A stretch of DNA of 64,000 bases from DASQHW01 sp038238245 (GTDB taxonomy: Bacteria; Actinomycetota; Acidimicrobiia; IMCC26256; PALSA-610), in NCBI GenBank assembly GCA_038238245.1, contig JBBRXX010000002.1, forward strand, positions 1-64,000, read 5' to 3'. Within the stretch, counting starts at the first letter, position 1; each line of letters starts with the position of its first letter. Below the pieces are notes generated by a model, which was not told the origin of the DNA, made no database searches, and saw nothing but the letters and a program-made list of their open reading frames with translations. A program made the position numbers and the translations under genes. Below are positions 40,750-50,611 of the stretch, one piece after another.

Positions 40750-41460
40750 ATGACCACGGTCGCCGGCGCACTGCTCTTCGCGGTGCTCGCCACGGTCGTG
40801 CCCCTGCGCGCGAGTGCACGCTTTCGCCGGTTCCGCAACGCACTGTGGCTCGATCCCGGCGCTCGCGAACGGCTCTACCTCTCCGCCCTACCACTGAAGT
40901 ACGCGGTCGCGGTCGGCGCGACGGCACTGTTCGTCATCGAGAGGCGGCACGACTATGGTGTGCCGTTCTTGCCACCCGACATCGTGCACCTCGCGGTCGC
41001 GCTGCCGTTGCTCGGCGCGATCGCGCTCGGCGCGGTGCGTACCCGCTCCATGCTGTCGAGCGACGATGGCCGCGCCCAGGTGACGGACGCGTTGCAGCGC
41101 GTTGCGGAAGTGGTGCCGCGTACTCGCGCCGAGCGGCGCGCATGGGTCGTCGCGGCAATGAGCACGGGCCTGACCGACGAGATCACATATCGCGCGTTCG
41201 CGATGAGCTTCCTCGCCGGCATCGTCGGCACGCAGAACGTGCTGGTCATCGGCGTCGTCTCGTCGGTGCTCTTCGGTCTCGCGCATCTCTATCAGGGGTG
41301 GCGAGGTGTGGTGTTCACGACGATGCTCGGCGGGGCGCTCGCGGTCGTCGCGGTCGCGTCGGGATTGCTCGCCGCGATTGTCCTGCACATGATCATCGAC
41401 CTCCGATTGCTCGTCGTGCCGGTCGACGTCGCCGAGGCCGTCGACGCGAAGCGCGGGTAA
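40750..41460 (+). CDS. CPBP-family intramembrane protease
   Basis: The 236-residue multi-pass protein has the three CPBP/abi motifs (PF02517): a degenerate first motif TDEITYR (usually EExxxR), LFGLAHLYQGW with the second His, and VLHMIIDL with the third. The first motif has Asp for the first Glu, and the second residue is the usual Glu, so the glutamate base is kept. It has an N-terminal helix at 2-18 and about seven further hydrophobic segments. These proteins are putative glutamic proteases in the membrane, used in peptide maturation or immunity; no peptide or bacteriocin gene is nearby. The ATG at 40750 lacks a good ribosome site. Confidence 0.85.
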   Translation: MTTVAGALLFAVLATVVPLRASARFRRFRNALWLDPGARERLYLSALPLKYAVAVGATALFVIERRHDYGVPFLPPDIVHLAVALPLLGAIALGAVRTRSMLSSDDGRAQVTDALQRVAEVVPRTRAERRAWVVAAMSTGLTDEITYRAFAMSFLAGIVGTQNVLVIGVVSSVLFGLAHLYQGWRGVVFTTMLGGALAVVAVASGLLAAIVLHMIIDLRLLVVPVDVAEAVDAKRG

Positions 41461-41540
41461 GCCGGTCGCAGGTCCGTGCGGGGGACCGCGGACTTCCCGA
41501 GCTCGGGCACCGCAGCGGCGCGGCCGACTACCGTCGGCGC

Positions 41541-42740
41541 GTGACGCCGATCGATCCCTTCGCGCCAGCTGCCCTCGGCCCGGTGACGTTGCGGAATCGA
41601 ATGATCAAGGCCGCCACATTCGAGGGCCGGACACCGAAGCGCGTCGTCACGCCCGAGCTGATCGAGTTCCATCGCCGCTACGCCGCGGGCGGTGTCGGTA
41701 TGACGACGGTTGCCTACTGCGCCGTCACGCCCGCCGGAACGACCGACGGTCATCAGATCGTGCTCGACGGTCCGGACGTGCTCCCCGGGCTCCGCGCGCT
41801 GACCGATGCGGTGCATGCGGAGGGTGCCGCGGCCGCCGCACAGATCGGGCATGCGGGCCCGGTCGCGAACCCGATGGGCACCAAGGTTCCGAGCGTTGCA
41901 CCGTCGCGGGTGTTCAGCCCGCTCGGTCTGCGTCGTACACGCGCGGTGTCGCCCGAGGACATCGCGCGCATCACGGGCCAGTTCGCGACCGGCGCGCGCG
42001 TGCTGCGCGACGCCGGGTTCGACGCCATCGAGATCCACCTCGGGCACGGGTACCTTCTCAGCGCGTTCCTGTCACCGAAGCTGAACCGGCGCACCGACGA
42101 ATGGGGCGGCAGCCTCGAGAACCGGGCGCGGTTCCCTCGAGAGGTCGTGCGGGCGGTGCGTGATGCCGTGGGCCGTGAGGTCGCGGTCACCGCGAAGGTC
42201 AACATGACCGACGGTGTGCGCGGCGGCTTCTGGATCGACGAGAGCCTCGCGTTCGCACGCATGCTCGAGCGGGACGGCGCGCTCGACGCGCTGACGCTCA
42301 CGGGCGGCAGCTCGTTGGAGAACCCCATGTACCTCTTCCGCGGCGAGGCGCCGATCGCCGAGATGGCGGACATGTTCCCGGCTCCGTTGAAGCTCGGCGT
42401 CAAGCTCTTCGGCGGCCGGTTCTTCAAGGAATATCCCTTCGAGGAGGCATATTTCCTGCCGTACGCGCGCCAGTTCCGCGCCGCACTGACGATGCCTCTC
42501 ATCTTGCTCGGCGGGATCAACGGGCTGGAAACGATCACGCAGGGACTCGACGAAGGTTTCGCGTTCGTGCAGATGGGACGCGCGTTGCTGCGTGAGCCCG
42601 AGCTCGTCGCCGAGATGCAGAAGGACGCGCATCGCACGTCGTTGTGCATCCACTGCAACAAGTGCATGCCCACGATCTACACCGGCACCCGGTGCGTGCT
42701 CGTGGGGGACGACCGCCGCGGGGAGGCGACCGACGGGTGA
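41541..42740 (+). CDS. Old Yellow Enzyme-type flavin oxidoreductase
   Basis: The 399-residue protein is a second OYE/2,4-dienoyl-CoA-reductase-type barrel. LRNRMIKAATFEGRTPKRVVTPEL is the FMN region, AQIGHAG the binding strand, FDAIEIHLGHGYLLSAFLSPKLNRRTDEWGG the catalytic signature (complete, HLGHGYLL) and MPLILLGGIN plus VQMGRALLREPEL the phosphate site. A C-terminal cysteine motif SLCIHCNKCMPTIYTGTRC has four Cys (C-x2-C-x2-C-x9-C), a possible iron-sulfur or zinc site. Starts with GTG at 41541. It stands alone next to a Rieske oxygenase in the opposite direction. Substrate unknown. Confidence 0.9.
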   Translation: MTPIDPFAPAALGPVTLRNRMIKAATFEGRTPKRVVTPELIEFHRRYAAGGVGMTTVAYCAVTPAGTTDGHQIVLDGPDVLPGLRALTDAVHAEGAAAAAQIGHAGPVANPMGTKVPSVAPSRVFSPLGLRRTRAVSPEDIARITGQFATGARVLRDAGFDAIEIHLGHGYLLSAFLSPKLNRRTDEWGGSLENRARFPREVVRAVRDAVGREVAVTAKVNMTDGVRGGFWIDESLAFARMLERDGALDALTLTGGSSLENPMYLFRGEAPIAEMADMFPAPLKLGVKLFGGRFFKEYPFEEAYFLPYARQFRAALTMPLILLGGINGLETITQGLDEGFAFVQMGRALLREPELVAEMQKDAHRTSLCIHCNKCMPTIYTGTRCVLVGDDRRGEATDG

Positions 42741-42755
42741 GAGCGCACCGACGGA

Positions 42756-44003
42756 TCAGATTTCGAGGTACTCCTCGAGATTGCGGTGCAGGTTGACGAT
42801 GCGGCACTCCTCGGTGGGCGACACCGTGAGGTGCGTCAACCCCGGCTGGTGCACGCCGCGCTGACTGCGCGCGAAGTTCTTGAAGTCCTGGTCGAGCACG
42901 AGACCGAGCGGCAGGTCGTCACCCTCGTTCACCGCGATCTCCGCCGGCTTCGTGCGTGGTGTGCCGTCACCTGCCGGAAAGCGCGCGAACGCGAATGCGT
43001 CCATGAACGCGTCGTCGGGAGTCGCCCCGGGCCGCGAGCGCACGACCTGCACCATGTCGGAGAACACGAGCACGGTGAGGTTCGGGAACAGGTTGTACTG
43101 CTGCATGTCGAGCACCTGTCCCTCGGTGAGGGTTGCGAACCATTCGTGTCCGCTCTGCAACGCGCGTTCCCGCACGACCTCGGCGATCGCCGACCGAACC
43201 GTTCCACCATCGGCGACCGCGGGCGCGGGCCCGGCGTCCTGTTGTGCGAGATTGCCCACGCGTACGCCCATGATCTCGACGAACGCCTCCCACACTTGCT
43301 GATCGGACGGCCGTTCGCGCAGGCGAGGTGACGGCAGACCGTACGACTGCTCGAGCTTGCCGTGCCGGTGCCAGACGCGCTGCGGTCCGTTCACGTCGTC
43401 GCACATCGGCAGCATCTCGCGGTGGATGCCTTGTACGTGATAGGTCTCGCTGAACCCGTCGATCAGCGTCTTCCAGTTGCAGCGAGCCGGTCCGGTGACC
43501 GAGATCAGACAGCGCATCTCGTCGAGGCGCGCCCACGCGCAATCGTCCGGCACCCCCTCGAGAAAGTCGGTGAGCGGCTCGGCGTCGAGCGCGAGATTGA
43601 CGAACACCATCGGTCCCCAGGTGTCCACCTGCGCGGGGATGAGCGGCACGTCATCGTTCAGGATCCCGAAGACACGACGCGACGGCACTTCCCGCAGGCG
43701 TCCGGTGAGGTCCCAGGTCCATCGGTGGAACGGGCAGCGGATCTCGGTCAAGCCCCCGCCCGTGCCGTCGCACAGGGCGCTTCCACGGTGACGGCAAGCG
43801 TTCTGGAACGCTCGCAGCTCACCGTCGTCGCCTCGTACGAGGAGGACAGACAGGTCGCCGACCCGATACTCGTGGAAGTCGCCCGGGTTCGCAACATGGT
43901 CGACCGAGCACGCCATTTGCCAGGTTCGGGGCCACAGCCGTTCCCACTCCAACCGCGCGAACTCGGGCGAGATGTATCGGGACGTGGGAATGGCTACCGG
44001 CAC
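42756..44003 (-). CDS. Rieske-type ring-hydroxylating oxygenase, alpha subunit
   Basis: The 415-residue protein has an N-terminal Rieske [2Fe-2S] domain with C70-x-H72 and C90-x2-H93 (NACRHRG and RCPFHRWTW), then a catalytic domain with a mononuclear iron site (NWKTLIDGFSETYHVQGIH with His189 and His194; the third ligand, an Asp or Glu, lies further on). It is a hydroxylating dioxygenase or demethylase of the broad phenylpropionate/choline monooxygenase group. No beta subunit, ferredoxin or reductase gene lies beside it, so the electron supply must come from elsewhere. The GTG at 44001-44003 follows AGGAG by six bases. The longer frame to 44129 is not supported. A substrate cannot be assigned. 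Confidence 0.92.
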   Translation of the reverse strand: MPVAIPTSRYISPEFARLEWERLWPRTWQMACSVDHVANPGDFHEYRVGDLSVLLVRGDDGELRAFQNACRHRGSALCDGTGGGLTEIRCPFHRWTWDLTGRLREVPSRRVFGILNDDVPLIPAQVDTWGPMVFVNLALDAEPLTDFLEGVPDDCAWARLDEMRCLISVTGPARCNWKTLIDGFSETYHVQGIHREMLPMCDDVNGPQRVWHRHGKLEQSYGLPSPRLRERPSDQQVWEAFVEIMGVRVGNLAQQDAGPAPAVADGGTVRSAIAEVVRERALQSGHEWFATLTEGQVLDMQQYNLFPNLTVLVFSDMVQVVRSRPGATPDDAFMDAFAFARFPAGDGTPRTKPAEIAVNEGDDLPLGLVLDQDFKNFARSQRGVHQPGLTHLTVSPTEECRIVNLHRNLEEYLEI

Positions 44004-44087
44004 TCGAGGCTCCTGCTCACTCGCCCGGCCGAATGGTCGCGTTTCCTGTCGGCATCGGCAACCGGGAGCACCGCGGGCACATCCGGA

Positions 44088-44116
44088 TCGACAGATGCGC
44101 ACAATGTTCGTACGCT
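44088..44116 (+). promoter_or_regulatory. Candidate promoter of the Liv operon
   Basis: TCGACA (44088-44093) and TACGCT (44111-44116) are 17 bases apart, good -35 and -10 candidates for GC-rich DNA. They would start transcription near 44122, about 25 bases before the binding-protein ATG. This is the only plausible pair in the divergent gap between the Rieske gene and the transporter. Confidence 0.4.
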
Positions 44117-44146
44117 TCGGCCCGTTCAATCGACCCTGGGGGGAAA

Positions 44147-45553
44147 ATGCGGCTCCGCGTCGGCGTGATGGTTGTCGTGGTCATGATGCTGGGTGCCACT
44201 GCCTGCGGCGGTGGCAAGAAGGTGAACACGGCACCTCCGGGCGAGTCGACCGTCCCCGCGGCCAGCGGGAACACCGTCCCTCCGGCATGTAAGACGGCAA
44301 CCCTCTCATCGCCCGAGATCGGCGTGACACCGACAACGATCACGGTCACGGTCATGGCCGACGTCGGCTCCGCGATCAAGCCGGCGCTGTTCCTCGGCTC
44401 CATCAACGCGGTGAAGGCGTGGGCCGCCTACATGAATGCGAATGGTGGCCTGGCCTGTCGCAAGGTCGTCGTGAAGGACGTGGATTCCAAGCTCACGCCC
44501 GACGACGCCAAGAACGGAATCGCGACCGCGTGCAAGAACTCGCTCGCAATGGTTGGTACGACCGCATTGTTCCTGAACGACGTGACCGGACTGGAGGGCT
44601 GCACGGACAAGGCCGGAAAGGCGACCGGACTCCCCGACATCGCCGAGCTCCAGACCGAACCCGTGCACCAGTGCTCGAAAATTTCGTTCGCGACGCTCCC
44701 GACCGGTTCGAGCTGTCCGTACAGCGGGAAGGGACCGCGTCAGTTCCGCGTGGGCTTCACTACCTACGACTACTACTTCAACAAGTTCCCGGGCGAGGAT
44801 CTTCACGGCGTGTTCGTGATCCCGAAGGACCTTCCTTCGACGATCGCAGCGTCCACGCCGCTCTTCCGCGCCGAGAACAAGATGGGCATCGCGAGCGACG
44901 AGGAGTTCGGCAAGAGCGGACTGGACCTGCAGACCGCGTACACGCCGGTTGCCCAGGCCATGAAGCGGCACAACTCGAACTACGCGCGCAACGGCCTCGA
45001 CTACTCGGGCACCGTCCTGATGCGCAAGGAGGCCAAGGCGCAAGGTGTCACGTCGGTGAAGATATGGGACTGCTCGATCCAGTGCTACGACAAGCGGCTG
45101 ATCACCGAAGGCCAGGGCAGTACCGAAGGCCAATATGTGTGGCTGAACATTCTTCCGATGGAGGACGGCGCCGCCGCCAATCCCGAGCTCGCCGCCTTCC
45201 TCAAGTACGACAAGAAGCCGGACGGGTTCGGCGAGATCGCGTGGGTCTCCGGAGAGATTTTCGCCCGGGCCGTGAACGACACGATGAAGGCGAACGGCGA
45301 CGACCCGAACTCGATTACCCGCGCCAATTTGCTCACGGCGCTCAGGAACCTGCACGACTTCGACGCCAACGGAATGATTCCGAAGATCGATGTCGGCGCG
45401 AAGATAGGGAGCACGTGCCTCGTCGGCATGCAGGTGCAAGGTTCCAAGTTCGTCCGTATCGACCCGCCCGACCCCGGCAAGTTCGACTGCGACGGCAACA
45501 AGGAACCGCTTGTCTTCACGATCGATCCGGTCGCGGAATACAAGGGCGGTTGA
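44147..45553 (+). CDS. ABC transporter substrate-binding lipoprotein, Liv-type
   Basis: The 468-residue protein has a lipoprotein signal (RLRVGVMVVVVMMLGATAC, lipid Cys20) followed by a Gly/Thr/Pro linker and a type 1 binding fold: NAVKAWAAYMNANGGLACRKVVVKDVDSKLTPDDAK, an IATACKN / MVGTTALFLND region, and VNDTMKANGDDPNSITRANLLTALRNL at the end. This is the branched-chain-amino-acid family (HAAT). A cluster of Cys (HQCSK, GSSCPYSG, WDCSIQCYD) suggests disulfides. It heads a five-gene operon with fused permease and two ATPases. The ligand could be an amide, amino acid or aromatic acid. The ATG at 44147 follows GGGGGGAAA closely. Confidence 0.9.
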   Translation: MRLRVGVMVVVVMMLGATACGGGKKVNTAPPGESTVPAASGNTVPPACKTATLSSPEIGVTPTTITVTVMADVGSAIKPALFLGSINAVKAWAAYMNANGGLACRKVVVKDVDSKLTPDDAKNGIATACKNSLAMVGTTALFLNDVTGLEGCTDKAGKATGLPDIAELQTEPVHQCSKISFATLPTGSSCPYSGKGPRQFRVGFTTYDYYFNKFPGEDLHGVFVIPKDLPSTIAASTPLFRAENKMGIASDEEFGKSGLDLQTAYTPVAQAMKRHNSNYARNGLDYSGTVLMRKEAKAQGVTSVKIWDCSIQCYDKRLITEGQGSTEGQYVWLNILPMEDGAAANPELAAFLKYDKKPDGFGEIAWVSGEIFARAVNDTMKANGDDPNSITRANLLTALRNLHDFDANGMIPKIDVGAKIGSTCLVGMQVQGSKFVRIDPPDPGKFDCDGNKEPLVFTIDPVAEYKGG

Positions 45554-45592
45554 TGTGAGCCGCTCACTGCGGGGCCGGGAGAAAGCGCCAGC

Positions 45593-47728
45593 GTGAGCAA
45601 ACGGTGGTCGAACCTCGTCGTGTGGGCGGGGACGATCGCGTTCGTCGTGATCGTCAGCTGGCAGGCATGGGCGGGCAACCCGGTCAACGGCACGACGCTG
45701 CTGAACCTGTTGGTGTTCTCGCTGCCGCTCGCCGGCATCTACGCGATGTCGGCGAGCGGGCTCGTCGTCGTCTACACGACGACCGGGGTTTTCAACTTTG
45801 CCCAGGGCGCGATCGGCATGTTCTTCGCGTACGTCTACTGGCAGTTCGTCGATTCGACCACGGGCTGGGGATTGCCCACCTGGCTGGCACTGCCGCTCGT
45901 CGTGCTCGTCCTCGCCCCGTTGGCAGGCATCGCGCTCGATCGCGTGATCATGCGTCACCTCCAGGGACAGTCGCTGGTCGTGCAATTGATGGTGACGGTC
46001 GGGATCATGTTCGCGCTGATCGGCCTCGTCGGCCTGATCTGGGACCAGCAAGAGGCCCATTCGCTGCCGCCGCTCTTCGGTGGCAGGGGGTTCAACATCG
46101 GCGACGTCGTGCTGACCTGGCACCGGTTCGCCACGATCCTGACCGCGGTCGCGCTGGCGATCGGCCTGCGGATATTGCTGTTCCGCACGCGGCTCGGCAT
46201 CGCCATGCGGGCCGTGGTCGACAACCGCGGCCTGGCCGCACTGTCCGGTGCGCGCGCCTCACTGTTGTCGGGTTTCGCGTGGGGCCTGGGCTGCTCGGTT
46301 GCCGCCCTGGCCGGCATCCTGCTGGCACCCGAGGTCGACATGGCGGCAGGCGGTGCGCTGACGCTGCTGATCATCACCTCGTTCGCGGCCGCGGTGGTCG
46401 GGCGCCTTCGATCTCTGCCGCTCACTTATGTCGGTGCGCTGATCCTCGCGGTTGCGATCGGTTGGTCGAACAACTTCCTGCTGTTCTCGGGCCGCTGGAC
46501 GAACGTGTCGGAAGCGTTCCCCGCGATCATGCTGTTCATCGTGCTGCTCCTGCTCCCACGAGCCGAGCTTCGTTTCGGGCGTACGCACGTGATCCGCCGG
46601 ATCGAGCGCGTCTCGACCGTGCGCGACACGCTCATCGGCATGGCGGCGCTGTTCGTTGTGATGTGGCTGCTGAGCCGCTCGCTCTCCGACGCGAACCTCA
46701 GCCGCTTCTCGCTCGGGATGTGCACCGCGCTCGTCGCGCTCTCACTCGTGCCGCTCATCGGCTGGGCCGGGCAGGTGTCGCTAGCACCACTCGCGTTCGC
46801 AGGTATCGGCGCGACCGTGTATGCGCGGTTGGGTGGGGATCACGGCAGCATCTGGGCGGTGCTCCTCGCGGCGCTGATCTGCATGCCGGTCGGCGCGCTG
46901 CTGGCGTTTCCGGCAATGCGCCTCCAAGGGCTCTATCTCGCGCTGGCCACCATGGCGTTCGCGTCGCTGGTCGAGTTCGTCTTCTTCGCGCAACCGTTCG
47001 CGGTCGGCGCGGGCAGCCGGCTCGTGTCGCACGTGCACATTGCGGGCTTCGACTTCGAGGACCGGCGTACGTTCCTTCTCCTTCTCACCGCGGTGTTCGG
47101 CCTGGTGAGCGTCGGCGTCGTCGCGTTGCGCCGCAGTGCCTTCGGTCGGCGACTGATCGCGCTCCGAGACAGCGAGGCTGCGTCCGCGACCGTCGGCGTC
47201 AACATCTTGGAGACGAAGCTCGCGGTGTTCGCGCTGTCCGCAGGGATGTCGGGATTCGCGGGCGCGTTCCTCGTCATGCACTACCACACGCTCGGCTCCG
47301 GGAGTAACAACGGCTTCGCGATGCTCCAAGGGCTTCCGATCGTGTTGGCGCTCGTGATCGGTGGTGTCGCCTGCGTGTCGGGCGCGCTGTTTGCGGGGAT
47401 CTTCGGGCTCGCGACGATCTTGATCCAGGAGAACTGGCATCTCGACCTGTGGAAGACGCTCGTCTACCTGGCGCCCGGGCTCGCCGCGCTCGGCATCATC
47501 CGGAACCCGGCCGGCGCAGTCGTCGAGATCGGTGAAGGGTTCGCGCCGCTGCTGCCCTGGCGCAAGGACGCCCGGCGGGAGGCGGCGGAGCTCAAGGCCG
47601 CGAACGCCGAACCCGAGGTCGGTGAGCTCGGGCTCACACGCGAGTTCGAAGAGGCCGACGTGCTGCTCGTCGATCGCGGTCTCGGCATCAGCAACGACGT
47701 GCCCCGCACGACCGCCCGGACGGGTTGA
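45593..47728 (+). CDS. Fused branched-chain-type ABC permease (LivH-LivM)
   Basis: The 711-residue membrane protein joins two permease units usually made as separate LivH and LivM. Residues 1-320 are LivH-like (PLAGIYAMSASGLVVVYTTTGVFNFAQGAIGMFFAYVYW, VTVGIMFALIGLVGLIW, LGIAMRAVVDNRGLAALSGARASLLSGFAWGLGCSVAALAGILLAP). From about 340 the LivM part begins (IGMAALFVVMWLLSRSL) with GWAGQVSLAPLAFAGIGA, FGRRLIALRDSEAASATVGVNILETKLAVFALSAGMSGFAGAFL and the usual EAA loop. The C-tail of 40 residues is charged. The start is GTG at 45593 with GGGAGAAAG ten bases upstream. The protein forms the channel of the importer. Confidence 0.93.
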   Translation: MSKRWSNLVVWAGTIAFVVIVSWQAWAGNPVNGTTLLNLLVFSLPLAGIYAMSASGLVVVYTTTGVFNFAQGAIGMFFAYVYWQFVDSTTGWGLPTWLALPLVVLVLAPLAGIALDRVIMRHLQGQSLVVQLMVTVGIMFALIGLVGLIWDQQEAHSLPPLFGGRGFNIGDVVLTWHRFATILTAVALAIGLRILLFRTRLGIAMRAVVDNRGLAALSGARASLLSGFAWGLGCSVAALAGILLAPEVDMAAGGALTLLIITSFAAAVVGRLRSLPLTYVGALILAVAIGWSNNFLLFSGRWTNVSEAFPAIMLFIVLLLLPRAELRFGRTHVIRRIERVSTVRDTLIGMAALFVVMWLLSRSLSDANLSRFSLGMCTALVALSLVPLIGWAGQVSLAPLAFAGIGATVYARLGGDHGSIWAVLLAALICMPVGALLAFPAMRLQGLYLALATMAFASLVEFVFFAQPFAVGAGSRLVSHVHIAGFDFEDRRTFLLLLTAVFGLVSVGVVALRRSAFGRRLIALRDSEAASATVGVNILETKLAVFALSAGMSGFAGAFLVMHYHTLGSGSNNGFAMLQGLPIVLALVIGGVACVSGALFAGIFGLATILIQENWHLDLWKTLVYLAPGLAALGIIRNPAGAVVEIGEGFAPLLPWRKDARREAAELKAANAEPEVGELGLTREFEEADVLLVDRGLGISNDVPRTTARTG

Positions 47729-47730
47729 CC

Positions 47731-48461
47731 GTGCCGCTCCTCGACATCCACGAGGTCTCCGTACAGTTCGGTGGGCTGCTGGCGGTAGACGGTGCCACGC
47801 TGACGGTCGAGGCCGGCTGCGTCACCGGGCTCATCGGGCCGAACGGCGCGGGCAAGACGACGCTGTTCAACGTCATCACGGGACTCCAGGCACCGACGCA
47901 GGGACGGGTCCTGCTCGACGACCGTGACATCACTCGCCGGCGCCCGTATCGTCGAGCCCGTCTCGGCATCGCGCGTACGTTCCAGCGGCTCGAGGCGTTC
48001 GGCAGCCTGACCGCCCGTGAGAACGTGCTCGTCGCCCTCGAGATGCGACGCCGCTGGGCGAAGTCGGCATATGACAGCAACGCGCTTGCCGATGAGCTGC
48101 TCGAGCAGGTCGGGATCGTGTCGGTCGCGCACAAGCGGGTCGAGTCCTTGCCGACCGGAACCGCCAGGCTGGTCGAGGTCGCGCGCGCACTCGCAACCGA
48201 CCCGAAGGTCTTGTTGCTCGACGAGCCGTCGTCGGGCCTCGACGAAGCCGAGACCGACGCGTTGGGTGTGCTGTTGCACAAGTTGGTCGGTGGCGGTCTC
48301 GGTGTGCTGCTCGTCGAGCACGACATGCCGTTGGTGATGGATACGTGCGCGGTGATCCACGTGCTGGACTTCGGACGCGTGATCGCGCACGGGTCACCGC
48401 ACGACATCCAGGCGAACCCGTCGGTGCAACGGGCGTATCTCGGCACCGCGAATACCGCGTC

Positions 48462-48465
<4 letters not shown>
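47731..48465 (+). CDS. LivG-type ABC ATPase
   Basis: The 244-residue ATPase has Walker A GPNGAGKTT, an ABC signature of unusual form (LPTGTARLVEVARAL in place of LSGGQ), Walker B KVLLLDEPSSGLDEAE with the catalytic Glu and a His switch in LLVEHDM. The signature lacks Gly-Gly and is the degenerate type. GTG at 47731 starts MPLLDIHEV; a TTG two codons earlier overlaps the permease stop and is an alternative. It powers transport together with LivF. Confidence 0.93.
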
Positions 48466-49255
<790 letters not shown>

Positions 49256-49259
<4 letters not shown>

Positions 49260-49642
49260 GCGACGTGAAAACCGACGAGACGGCCGGATCGTTGTCGTCG
49301 CCCCGTCTCGCGCAATTCCAAGAAGAGGTCGGCAAGCTCAAGGTCAGCGGCGGAGGCGCCAACCCGGAGCGCCTCGGATCGCAGTGGGGGATCGGCCTCA
49401 CCATCCTGGGCATGATCATCGCCGTCGTCTCGTGGATCAGCGCCCGCCAGGACACCGCGTTCGAGTTCATCCAACGCGACTCGATCGCCGCAATGATCGG
49501 CATCGGGATCTCGATCGTCGGGATCGCGATCTGGCTGCGGAACTCGATGACGCGTTATCTCCGCTATTGGATCATCCGCCTCGTCTACGAACAGCGCGAG
49601 CAGACCGAAGAGCTGATCAAAGCGCTGCGCGAAGGCAAGTAG
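49256..49642 (+). CDS. Two-helix membrane protein of the Liv operon, unknown
   Basis: The 128-residue protein is cytoplasmic at both ends, with two membrane helices (about 46-62, GIGLTILGMIIAVVSWI, and 78-94, AAMIGIGISIVGIAIWL) and a C-terminal amphipathic segment rich in Arg, Glu and Gln (RYWIIRLVYEQREQTEELIKALREGK). Its ATG overlaps the LivF stop by ATGA, so it is made with the transporter. I do not recognise a family. Because it is coupled to an ABC importer, it may assemble with the permease or regulate the ATPases; no sequence feature proves this. Confidence 0.8.
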
Positions 49643-49648
49643 TTCCGG

Positions 49649-50611
49649 TCAGAGCTCGTCCATGGCAGAGATGAGCTCGTCGCGCGTCACGACGTTGTCG
49701 AAGCGTGCCTTTACCCGGCCGTCGCTTCCGACCACGTACAACCACGGCTCGTGGATGTCGCCACCGGGGACGCGCTGCAACCACTGGAGCGCTGCGTCGT
49801 TCACCACCTGCTTGTCGAAGTCCTTGAAGATCTCGACGTGCACGAACGCGGCCTTGCCGGCGTACTCCTTCGCGACACTCGCGACCATGTCCGTGATGGG
49901 GCCGCAAAAGCGGCTCTGGCAATAGACCGGCGTCGAGAACACGGCCACGAACGGGCGGCGCGCGGCCAAGGCCGCGGCGATCGTCGTGCGGTGCAGCTCC
50001 GGGTCGGGCACGGTGCTGCCGCCCTGCGCCCGCGAGTCGACGGCGTCCAGCGGGGCACCGTCGTGGGCCGCGACGGTGTAGCTCTTGCTCGCGGGTGCAC
50101 GTTCACCGACCGCGATCGCCTCGTGCTTGGTCGCAACCTGGAAGTCGGTGGAGGCGTGCACGCGGCCGAGGCCTTCCACGTCGGCGTCGACGTCGGCGGT
50201 CCATATCCCCGGCTGGTCGAAGCCGATCGTGGCGGCGTACACCCCGCGGCCGCGCACCGCATCGACGAGCGTCGGCTTCGACGGCAAGGGGTCAGGAACC
50301 TGGGTCGCCGGGATCGGCAGGAAGGTCGCGTCGTGCGTGTCCCCTGCCGGCGCGGGCGGGTCGGTGCGACGGACGCGCACCTGCACGGCGCCGAAGCCGA
50401 TCAGGCGAGCGTTGCCGGTCTGGAGACCGATGAGGAACCGCTGCGGCGGACCGGCCGTGACGTCGAAGCTCGCGACGATTGCCTGGAGGTCGTCGGCCGC
50501 GGGATTCTGCGACGGCGCGTTGGTCTTCGAAGACGAGCCGCCGCACGCCCCGAGCAGAAGCGCGGCGACGACGGCGAGCACCGCCGCCGGCCGTTCAACG
50601 AATCGGGACAT
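49649..50611 (-). CDS. Thioredoxin-fold lipoprotein, Sco-like
   Basis: The 320-residue protein starts MSRFVERPAAVLAV and has a lipoprotein signal (LLLGAC). After a beta-rich N-terminal domain comes a thioredoxin-like domain: PFVAVFSTPVYCQSRFCGPITDMVASVAKEY with the motif CQSRFC (Cys-x4-Cys), then FVHVEIFKDFDKQVV and EPWLYVVGSDGRV. The Cys-x4-Cys is not the CxxxC of classic Sco or the CxxC of thioredoxin. Next to copper genes it could deliver copper or reduce CopC-type partners. A GTG 21 bases further upstream (50632) is an alternative start; both overlap the CopC-CopD gene end. It is part of the 49.6-54.5 kb copper cluster. Confidence 0.8.
   Translation of the reverse strand: MSRFVERPAAVLAVVAALLLGACGGSSSKTNAPSQNPAADDLQAIVASFDVTAGPPQRFLIGLQTGNARLIGFGAVQVRVRRTDPPAPAGDTHDATFLPIPATQVPDPLPSKPTLVDAVRGRGVYAATIGFDQPGIWTADVDADVEGLGRVHASTDFQVATKHEAIAVGERAPASKSYTVAAHDGAPLDAVDSRAQGGSTVPDPELHRTTIAAALAARRPFVAVFSTPVYCQSRFCGPITDMVASVAKEYAGKAAFVHVEIFKDFDKQVVNDAALQWLQRVPGGDIHEPWLYVVGSDGRVKARFDNVVTRDELISAMDEL

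Noticed and set aside
44193..44216. GCCACTG-like string resembling part of a B12 riboswitch box
   Set aside because: It lies inside the lipoprotein signal-peptide coding region and lacks the surrounding riboswitch helices.
44306..46123. Minus-strand frame of 605 codons over the Liv genes
   Set aside because: Asp/Arg/His-rich shadow of the lipoprotein and permease genes with no motif.
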